Positions 1 through 4,609 of a stretch of 5,702 bases of DNA are shown here, piece after piece. The notes beneath the pieces are model-generated. The model was not told where the DNA came from. It worked only from the letters and a program-made list of their open reading frames with translations, and ran no database searches. The stretch comes from Lysobacterales bacterium (lineage in GTDB: Bacteria; Pseudomonadota; Gammaproteobacteria; Xanthomonadales; SZUA-36). Numbering within the stretch: the stretch's first letter is position 1; every line of letters begins with the position of its first letter. The position numbers and the translations under genes were made by a program. The DNA is taken from NCBI GenBank assembly GCA_029287515.1, contig JARFQZ010000232.1:1-5702 (forward strand), given 5' to 3'.

Positions 1-120
1 GAGCTGGATCTCGACTACAGCAAGCTGGTGGGCACCCACAGCCCACGGATCGCAAGCCCCGATGACTTGAAGAAAGCGATCGGTCACAAGGGCGCATCAA
101 GGGTTGGTGGTAAGCAGTAG
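1..120 (+). CDS. C-terminal end of an unidentified protein (5' truncated)
   Basis: Frame 1 is open from the first base to a TAG stop at 118-120, giving the last 39 residues of a protein whose start is outside the window. The visible tail contains LDYSKLVGTHSPRIASPDDL followed by a lysine-rich, probably disordered end (KKAIGHKGASRVGGKQ). The codons are GC-rich and similar to those of the neighbouring genes, and a strong hairpin terminator follows 21 bases after the stop, which supports a real gene end. The pattern of a short segment followed by SPDDLKKAI recalls the C-termini of some thiamine-diphosphate enzymes, but this is too little sequence to assign a family and no function is claimed. 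Confidence 0.6.
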   Translation, partial: ELDLDYSKLVGTHSPRIASPDDLKKAIGHKGASRVGGKQ

Positions 121-134
121 TCCGCTGACTGAAG

Positions 135-211
135 AAAAAATGGGGTCAGGTTAACTTTTTCGGGCGGCAGCTTCGGCGCCGCCCGAAAAAGTTAACCTGA
201 CCCCTTTTTTT
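135..211. terminator. Strong hairpin terminator, potentially bidirectional
   Basis: A 27-bp perfect inverted repeat (142-168 with 178-204) is flanked by six A on the left (135-140) and seven T on the right (205-211). Read on the plus strand it is a long stem followed by a U tract, as in an intrinsic terminator for the gene ending at 120. Read on the minus strand the A tract becomes a U tract, so it could also stop transcription coming from the right. The apex is C(UUCG)G, an unusually stable tetraloop, after one unpaired A at 169. The stem is much longer than in most intrinsic terminators, so termination may be secondary to a repeat-element origin. Confidence 0.75.
142..204. repeat. Long palindromic repeat element with GGGGTCAGGTTAAC ends
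   Basis: The arms 142-168 and 178-204 are exact reverse complements over 27 bases. They begin and end with GGGGTCAGGTTAAC and its complement, and the inner part is GC-rich. Similar short GGGGTCAG-type palindromes occur dispersed in many proteobacterial genomes, often linked with REP-associated IS200-like tyrosine transposases (RAYT); that link is from memory and is not shown by this window, which has no transposase. It is probably a non-autonomous dispersed repeat, but a single copy cannot prove mobility. A plain terminator is the alternative. Confidence 0.5.
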
Positions 212-281
212 CCTGGCTGGCAAGGGGAAGCGAAAAAGGATACATTCAGGGTGATACGGATGTCAGGTGTTTCTTTAAACA

Positions 282-716
282 ATGCTCGAGCGAGATCTCA
301 AACGCTATGCCGCTTATTTCAGAGGCTGGTGCCAGGCCTTTGGAGAGCATGAGAGCATTTACCGGGACGATAACGGCATCAACTGGCTGACCGCTTCCAC
401 CCAGCTGGGTCTGGTTCTGCCCAAACCCATGATCAAGCAGCTTTACCGGGAAGTTCTTTTACATGAACGTGTGCCAAAGGTGAAATTCCGCCGTAAGTAC
501 ATCGAAATAGGGTCACTGGAAATTCCGATCGGTAAAAAGCACCAGAAACTGGCGCGCAAACAGATCACGAGTATCCTCGAAACCGGCGAGGAAGTTCACG
601 GTTTCCTGACTTCCCACCTGCTGTATAGCGGCAGCAGGATCATCACCTTCTCCAGCAAGAAACCCCTGGCGATCATCTACAAGGAGATCGGCACGATGAA
701 GATTTGCGTGACCTGA
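282..716 (+). CDS. Hypothetical protein, 144 residues, basic
   Basis: I do not recognise this protein. The start is the first ATG after an in-frame TAA at 276-278, so the gene cannot begin earlier, but no convincing Shine-Dalgarno sequence precedes it (TTTCTTTAAACA just upstream), which leaves the start uncertain. Codon use resembles the neighbouring genes over the whole length, supporting coding. It has no signal peptide and no membrane segment, so it is probably cytoplasmic. It has about 24 Lys/Arg against 14 Asp/Glu, concentrated in a basic central stretch (residues 66-93, with KVKFRRK and GKKHQK), so nucleic-acid binding is possible but unproven. Two aromatic positions, W16 and W35, lie in the N-terminal part. 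Its TGA (714-716) directly abuts the stop codon of the convergent histidine kinase gene, with no terminator between them. It lies downstream of the strong hairpin at 142-204, so it should have its own promoter in 212-281; none is obvious. Confidence 0.6.
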   Translation: MLERDLKRYAAYFRGWCQAFGEHESIYRDDNGINWLTASTQLGLVLPKPMIKQLYREVLLHERVPKVKFRRKYIEIGSLEIPIGKKHQKLARKQITSILETGEEVHGFLTSHLLYSGSRIITFSSKKPLAIIYKEIGTMKICVT

Positions 717-2201
717 TCAGGCAGCGCGGGCCGGGATGTCGAACTCGAATCGGGTGCCCTGGTTTACCCTGCTGTTCACGGTGATCCTGCTGCCATGCAG
801 GTCCAGGATTCGTTTGACGATAGCCAGCCCAAGACCGGCTGAATTGGTCCGCTCTTCCTCGCCCTGCTCTGACCGGTAAAACCGGTCGAATATTCGGTCA
901 AGCTCGTGTTCTGCAATGCCGCAACCGGTATCCGCCACCGCCACGGCGACACAACCCGGTTTCTTGTCCAGGGTGATTGAAATGTTGCCGCCCCGGGGCG
1001 TGTAACGAACCGCGTTGCGCAGCAGGTTCTCCAGTACACGCTGCATCAGGCCGATATCGGCATGCACCATCGATGCACCGTCATGCGCGTGAACGTCGAT
1101 ATCGATGCCCTTGTTTTCAGCCTGCAATTCAAATTCCTGGGTCACGTCCTGCAGCAGCTCCGCCAGCGAAAATGTTTCCAGGGTTGGTTTGACGCTCGCC
1201 GAATCCAGCTTGGAAAGTTCAAACAGGTCACCGATCAGCTGCCGAAGGCGCAGGGAGTGCTTGCGGGTAATTTCCAGGTAGCGCAGGCGTTCCTCTTCAC
1301 TCAGCGAGTCGTTCTTTAGCAGCAGTGTTTCCACGTAGCCATGCATCGATGCAAGCGGCGTGCGCAAGTCGTGCGAGACGTTGCTGACCAGTTCACGTCG
1401 CAGACGGTCAGTTTCCTTCAGGCCCTCGAACTGTTCCCGGATCTTGTTGGCCATGCCCGAAAAAGCTTCGCGCAACTGGCCGATTTCGTCCTGCGTGCCG
1501 GCCCCTGAACCCTGGTAAGCAAGTGCCTCGACCTGTTCCGGGTCAAACCCGGACTCGGTAAATGTCTGAACGTCGGAGGTCAGCCTCGTGAGCCGCCTGG
1601 TAAGCAGCCCAAACACCAGCAATCCAACCAGGAAAGCGGTCAACACGATGGCCACCAGGGCGCCAAGGCTGAGTTTCTGGACGTAACTGCCGCGCACGCT
1701 GTCGGCCAGTTCATCGTATTTCTGTCCGCCCAGAATCGCGTACAGGTAGCCCTGCAGCACGTCGTTGTGCATCACAGGGTGAGCTGAAAAAATCTTCTGG
1801 CGATCGATATTGCGAGGATCGGTTCCCCTCAGCGGCATTTCTGTTTCCCCGCTCATTAGTTTCTTTACCGGTCCGAGCGCCACCTGTTCGGACTGGATGG
1901 ACTCAGGCGGCATTGGGTGGGCCAGGATCCGGCCGTCGGTATCCAGCAGGTAAACCTCCACGGTGGGGTTGATGATCATGGCCCGCTGAGCCAGCAGGGT
2001 CAGCGCGTCTTCGTTGACGGCACCGTCTTCGATCAGCTGCATTTCACCGGTCACATACATCGCAATCGATGCATTCAGGCGTTGCGTGATTTCTTCGTAG
2101 TAGAGGCGGGAGCTGATCTGCTCCACCATGAAGAATCCGCCGCCTATGATCGCGACGACCAGGAACAGGGCGGCACTGAGCCGTGCGAAAAGGGTTCTCA
2201 T
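717..2201 (-). CDS. Membrane sensor histidine kinase, HAMP-HisKA-HATPase_c
   Basis: This is a 494-residue sensor kinase that should autophosphorylate and pass phosphate to the response regulator encoded just upstream. Domains in order: membrane segment at about 5-25; periplasmic region about 27-177 with VEVYLLDTDGRILAHP (82-97) and FSAHPV...GYLYAILGG, resembling PDC/Cache-type sensors; second membrane segment about 178-200; HAMP linker about 200-255; dimerisation and phosphoacceptor domain with NVSHDLRTPL (phosphoacceptor His277); ATPase domain with N-box ENLLRNAVRYTP (Asn396), G1 box DTGCGI (424-429), F-box RIFDRFYR and G2 box GLGLAIVK (456-463). All catalytic boxes are intact. The ATG at 2201 is chosen because it overlaps the regulator's stop as ATGA, with GGGAG upstream; an in-frame ATG at 2249 would add 16 unlikely residues and overlap the regulator by 52 bp. 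The periplasmic ligand is unknown. An EnvZ/PhoR-like label would be only structural. Confidence 0.95.
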   Translation of the reverse strand: MRTLFARLSAALFLVVAIIGGGFFMVEQISSRLYYEEITQRLNASIAMYVTGEMQLIEDGAVNEDALTLLAQRAMIINPTVEVYLLDTDGRILAHPMPPESIQSEQVALGPVKKLMSGETEMPLRGTDPRNIDRQKIFSAHPVMHNDVLQGYLYAILGGQKYDELADSVRGSYVQKLSLGALVAIVLTAFLVGLLVFGLLTRRLTRLTSDVQTFTESGFDPEQVEALAYQGSGAGTQDEIGQLREAFSGMANKIREQFEGLKETDRLRRELVSNVSHDLRTPLASMHGYVETLLLKNDSLSEEERLRYLEITRKHSLRLRQLIGDLFELSKLDSASVKPTLETFSLAELLQDVTQEFELQAENKGIDIDVHAHDGASMVHADIGLMQRVLENLLRNAVRYTPRGGNISITLDKKPGCVAVAVADTGCGIAEHELDRIFDRFYRSEQGEEERTNSAGLGLAIVKRILDLHGSRITVNSRVNQGTRFEFDIPARAA

Positions 2202-2917
2202 GCCGCGTGCACTCCCGGCTGCGCTTCGAGTTTGTACCCCACGCCCCATACCGTGACGATCACCTCCGGCTGGGCCGGGTCAGGTTCGATCTTGGAACGC
2301 AGGCGGTTGATGTGGGAGTTGACCGTGTGTTCATAACCGTCGTGACCGTAGCCCCAGACGCTGTCGAGCAGCTGCGCTCTGCTGAACACGCGACCCGGGT
2401 GGCGGGCGAAATGCAACAGCAGGTCGAACTCGCGTGCCGTCAACGGCATCGGCTGCTCATTGACCAACACCTCCCGGCCATTGGTGTCGATTTTCAATGG
2501 ACCGATCGACAGGGTCTCCGACCCGCCCGGAAACCTTTTCTCCATGGACTCGACACGACGGAAGATAGCCTTGACGCGCGCCATCAACTCGGAAACGCTG
2601 AAAGGCTTGGTGACGTAATCATCTGCTCCGAGCTCGAGCCCCAGCACCCGGTCCAGTTCCGACGACTTCGAAGTGAGCATGAGTATCGGAACGTAGCGTG
2701 ACTCACGACGCAGGGCGCGGCAGATGGTCAGTCCGTCGGGTCCCGGCAGCCGCAGATCGAGGATCACCAGGTCCCAGTTCCTGGCAAAAGCCTGGCGCAT
2801 TCCGTCGTGGCCGTCGCCGGCTTGCGTTACTTCGCAATCCAGGTCTCGCAAATGCAGGGCCACCAGTTCAGCGATGTCTTTTTCGTCTTCGACCACCAGT
2901 ACTTTTCGCGCACTCAT
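2198..2917 (-). CDS. OmpR/PhoB-family response regulator
   Basis: This is a 239-residue two-domain transcription regulator. The receiver domain (about 4-120) has the acidic pair E10/D11, phosphoacceptor Asp54 in LVILDLRLPGPDG, Thr82 and Lys104 (TKPF), so it should be phosphorylatable. A winged-helix DNA-binding domain fills about 135-232, with the PLTAREFDLL motif, a recognition helix around HTVNSHINRLRSKIE and the wing ending in VWGVGYKL. Length and order fit the family. Two adjacent ATG codons (2920 and 2917) are possible starts. The second is preferred because AGGA at 2924-2927 lies six bases from it but only three from the first. The gene is first in an operon with the histidine kinase, overlapping by ATGA, which suggests translational coupling and a cognate pair. 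Its targets cannot be read from sequence; a repeat at its own leader hints at autoregulation. Confidence 0.95.
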   Translation of the reverse strand: MSARKVLVVEDEKDIAELVALHLRDLDCEVTQAGDGHDGMRQAFARNWDLVILDLRLPGPDGLTICRALRRESRYVPILMLTSKSSELDRVLGLELGADDYVTKPFSVSELMARVKAIFRRVESMEKRFPGGSETLSIGPLKIDTNGREVLVNEQPMPLTAREFDLLLHFARHPGRVFSRAQLLDSVWGYGHDGYEHTVNSHINRLRSKIEPDPAQPEVIVTVWGVGYKLEAQPGVHAA

Positions 2918-2922
2918 CATTT

Positions 2923-2947
2923 TTCCTGTCTTGATTCCTGTCAGGAA
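2923..2947. promoter_or_regulatory. Direct repeat and palindrome at the regulator leader (possible operator)
   Basis: TTCCTGTC occurs twice, at 2923-2930 and 2935-2942, twelve bases start to start. The second copy is also the left half of a perfect 13-base palindrome, TTCCTGTCAGGAA (2935-2947). OmpR-family regulators commonly bind tandem direct repeats spaced about one helical turn, so this could be an autoregulatory site overlapping the ribosome binding site. It may instead simply reflect a duplicated AGGA leader, or a small RNA hairpin. Confidence 0.3.
2924..2927 (-). promoter_or_regulatory. Ribosome binding site of the response regulator gene
   Basis: On the minus strand AGGA precedes two consecutive ATG codons. 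The spacing is three bases to the first (2920) and six to the second (2917), so the site favours the second start. Confidence 0.6.
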
Positions 2948-2992
2948 AAATAGACCCGAATTCTAACGAAAGTATCACGGCGGCAGATTTAT

Positions 2993-3020
2993 TTGCGAAA
3001 AAATGCTTTTAATCCATAAA
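2993..3020 (+). promoter_or_regulatory. Candidate sigma-70 promoter for the spondin-domain gene
   Basis: TTGCGA and CATAAA are separated by 16 bases, each with four of six consensus positions, in AT-rich DNA upstream of 3133. This is a weak pattern match, and other starts in the gap cannot be excluded. Confidence 0.25.
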
Positions 3021-3117
3021 CATACGAAATCACTCATTCGTGATAGGCCTGTGAAAATTGTTTCAGAGAATAGTTATCGGGACGGGAGACAAACCCAGAA
3101 ACTGAATTTTTCAATAC

Positions 3118-3122
3118 AGGAG
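3118..3122 (+). promoter_or_regulatory. Ribosome binding site AGGAG of the spondin-domain gene
   Basis: AGGAG lies ten bases before the ATG at 3133. It is the clearest Shine-Dalgarno sequence in the window and supports that start. Confidence 0.7.
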
Positions 3123-3132
3123 CATTAAGCAG

Positions 3133-3783
3133 ATGAGAAAGACAGCGATTATTTTGACAGCCGCTTTGATGATCAGCGGACCCATCTTTGCCAGTGAGAG
3201 TAAAACTTACGAGGTGACCATAACCAACCTGACCAAGGGCCAGATTTTCACGCCGGTCCTCGCCGCAACCCACAAGAGCGATATTGCCTTTTTTGAATTG
3301 GGAGCCCCTGCCATCGAGGAGCTCGAACTGCTGGCCGAAGACGGCGCCACAGATCCCCTCAATGACCTGCTGATGTCCGTACCTGAACTGGTCCAGGACA
3401 CCTCGGGAACGGGTCCCATCATGCCGGGAGCGACCGCCAGCTTCATGATCGAAGGCAGCAACCGCTTCAACCGCTTGAGTTTCGCGGCGATGCTGTTGCC
3501 CACCAACGATTCCTTCGTGGCCGTAGACTCTATCGCCCTGCCACGCAACCACCGTGCGGCGACTGCATATGCCTATGACGCCGGTACTGAATACAACGAC
3601 GAGCTTTGCGTTAGCATCCCGGGACCGCCGGTTGCTTTCTGCCAGGGCGCCAACGTCCCCGACGACAGCGGTGAAGGCTACGTCCACCTGTCCAACGGAG
3701 TGCACGGCATAGGCGACACCATCCCCATGCTGCACGACTGGCGTGGCCCCGTCGCCAAGGTGACGATCCGCCGCGTCAAATAA
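3133..3783 (+). CDS. Secreted spondin-domain protein
   Basis: This 216-residue protein has a Sec signal peptide with K/R at residues 2-3, a hydrophobic core and probable cleavage after Ala20 (GPIFA/SES), so the mature protein should be periplasmic or extracellular. The mature part matches the bacterial spondin_N pattern as I know it: YEVTITNLTKGQIFTPVLAA (26-45), then FELGAPA, LLPTNDSFVAVDS (121-133) and the conserved acidic YDAGTEYNDE (148-157), a segment that corresponds to the DAGT motif of animal F-spondin. Cys159 and Cys170 are the only cysteines and could form a disulfide. There is no membrane anchor or repeat and the protein is a single domain. The molecular role of bacterial spondin proteins is not established; adhesion or matrix binding is only suggested by the animal proteins. 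It is divergent from the two-component operon, has its own AGGAG site, and is followed by a terminator, so it is probably monocistronic. Confidence 0.88.
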   Translation: MRKTAIILTAALMISGPIFASESKTYEVTITNLTKGQIFTPVLAATHKSDIAFFELGAPAIEELELLAEDGATDPLNDLLMSVPELVQDTSGTGPIMPGATASFMIEGSNRFNRLSFAAMLLPTNDSFVAVDSIALPRNHRAATAYAYDAGTEYNDELCVSIPGPPVAFCQGANVPDDSGEGYVHLSNGVHGIGDTIPMLHDWRGPVAKVTIRRVK

Positions 3784-3808
3784 GCTAGAAAAACAAGTTA
3801 GAAGAACA

Positions 3809-3822
3809 GGCTGGAAACAGCC
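3809..3822. terminator. Small GAAA-loop hairpin between convergent genes
   Basis: GGCTG and CAGCC form a perfect 5-bp stem around GAAA. Read on the minus strand it is followed by the T-rich TGTTCTTCT, so it may help to end transcription of the LolA-like gene, though the stem and T tract are weak. Confidence 0.3.
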
Positions 3823-3824
3823 AT

Positions 3825-3850
3825 AGGGGTCCCGGAGCGGGGCCCCTTTT
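3825..3850 (+). terminator. Intrinsic terminator of the spondin-domain gene
   Basis: AGGGGTCCCG (3825-3834) pairs with CGGGGCCCCT (3838-3847) over ten base pairs, including one G-U, around the loop GAG, and the T run extends over 3847-3850. The stem is 41 bases past the spondin stop codon. The T run reaches the stop codon of the convergent LolA-like gene. On the minus strand no T run follows the stem, so it acts mainly on the plus strand. Confidence 0.8.
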
Positions 3851-4590
3851 CATCGGGCATTGAAGTACCCCTCGGTAAGTTCGATATTGTGCTCGAACGA
3901 GTGAACCCGGGTCGTGGCCAGCCATTCCCCGGTTTCCAGGTTGATATTCCGGCTGATCCGGTACAGCAGCACGCCGTTGACCCATTCGGGTTCCTCTTTC
4001 CTCGTCTCGATCAGGACAGCGGTCGGGTCCGCGGCCGGGTGAAACGCACGCCGGTCATGCTCACGCACGATCAGCGCGGTCGTCTCGTCGATGAAATAGT
4101 CCCGGCTGAAGTCATCTGCCAGGGTAACCCGGACTCGCCACTGGGTGCTGTCTCCCTCCAGAACCTGCCCTTCCAGTGCGACCGATGTGCCGTTAAGGTA
4201 CAGGTCCATCAGCGTGAAGAAGCGGCCGGGAAACTCGATGCCATGGCGCAAAGCGGCGGCTGACTGTTCATTCTGAATGCTCACTCCATCCGCCTCGGTC
4301 CACTGCCAGGCGGTGCCTTCATCCAGACCTTCCCGAAACACCGTCTGGCCATTCTGCTGGATGTCGATTCTCATGCTTCCGCTGCGGGACGCGACATAGG
4401 TGGCTTCCACCTGGAAGTCGGGTTCCTCGATGGTCAGCCGGACCCGGACATTCTTGATCCGGGCCCAGTTTTCAGCGCCGCCGATGGCCTCCAGGTTCCG
4501 GGCCAGCAAGCCCTCCAGGTCATTGGCCAATGAAACGGCTGGTGCAAGGCAGGTCAACAGCAGTAACCACTTGATCGCTTTGAGCTTCAT
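3850..4590 (-). CDS. Secreted LolA-like (outer-membrane lipoprotein-sorting-like) protein
   Basis: This is a 246-residue exported protein. The signal peptide has Lys2, Lys4 and Lys7 before a hydrophobic run (WLLLLTCLAPAVSLA), with likely cleavage after Ala22. The mature sequence begins DLEGLLARNLEAIGGAENW followed by alternating beta-type segments, among them VEATYVASRSGSMRIDI, the DEGTAWQW motif (90-97), WRVRVTLADDFSRDYFIDETTALIV (151-175) and a C-terminal FEHNIELTEGYFN. This is the layout of the LolA/LppX-like half-barrel family that binds lipid-like ligands in the periplasm. It is a divergent paralogue rather than LolA itself, and its ligand is unknown. Cys14 lies within the hydrophobic core and lacks a proper lipobox, so it is probably not a lipoprotein. 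The ATG at 4590 gives a normal signal peptide; the upstream in-frame ATG at 4632 would put 14 residues before it and overlap the divergent gene. No Shine-Dalgarno sequence is present. It is head-to-head with an ABC exporter gene. Confidence 0.8.
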   Translation of the reverse strand: MKLKAIKWLLLLTCLAPAVSLANDLEGLLARNLEAIGGAENWARIKNVRVRLTIEEPDFQVEATYVASRSGSMRIDIQQNGQTVFREGLDEGTAWQWTEADGVSIQNEQSAAALRHGIEFPGRFFTLMDLYLNGTSVALEGQVLEGDSTQWRVRVTLADDFSRDYFIDETTALIVREHDRRAFHPAADPTAVLIETRKEEPEWVNGVLLYRISRNINLETGEWLATTRVHSFEHNIELTEGYFNAR

Positions 4591-4596
4591 GTCACA

Positions 4597-4602
4597 ATGA
4601 TA
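4597..4602 (-). promoter_or_regulatory. Candidate -10 box for the LolA-like gene, possibly leaderless
   Basis: Minus-strand TATCAT matches five of six -10 consensus bases and is separated from the ATG at 4590 by exactly six bases, so transcription would begin at or beside the start codon. No good -35 box is visible. With no Shine-Dalgarno sequence upstream, a leaderless mRNA is plausible but unproven. Confidence 0.35.
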
Positions 4603-4609
4603 TACGCCA

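Larger units (their letters stand above)
2921..3132. other. AT-rich divergent intergenic region
   Basis: This 212-base gap lies between the divergent regulator and spondin-protein genes and must hold both promoters. For the minus strand, TAGAAT at 2965-2960 is a fair -10 candidate but has no clear -35. For the plus strand, TTGCGA (2993-2998), a 16-base spacer and CATAAA (3015-3020) is a possible sigma-70 promoter, matching four of six bases in each box; it would give a leader of roughly 105 bases. Overlapping dyads lie at 3024-3044. No small gene or RNA was recognised. Confidence 0.5.

Noticed and set aside
260..352. Short plus-strand reading frame from the ATG at 260
   Set aside because: It ends after 30 codons in a different frame from the 144-residue gene and has no ribosome binding site or recognisable feature.
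2202..2249. Upstream ATG that would extend the histidine kinase by 16 residues
   Set aside because: It would overlap the regulator gene by 52 bp and put a polar Arg/Gly/Ser stretch before the first membrane segment. The ATGA junction at 2198-2201 is the more typical start.
1917..2701. Two plus-strand open frames overlying the kinase and regulator genes
   Set aside because: They lie opposite intact kinase and response-regulator domains with all catalytic residues, and have no domain or ribosome binding site of their own.
3034..3735. Long minus-strand open frame antisense to the spondin-domain gene
   Set aside because: It overlaps almost entirely a gene with a clear signal peptide, AGGAG site and family motifs. 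The antisense translation has no recognisable domain and reads like out-of-frame GC-rich sequence.
4546..4560. Lipoprotein signal in the LolA-like protein at Cys14
   Set aside because: The residues before the cysteine are LLLT rather than a lipobox ending in Gly, Ala or Ser, and the cysteine lies in the middle of the hydrophobic core. Ordinary cleavage after Ala22 fits better.
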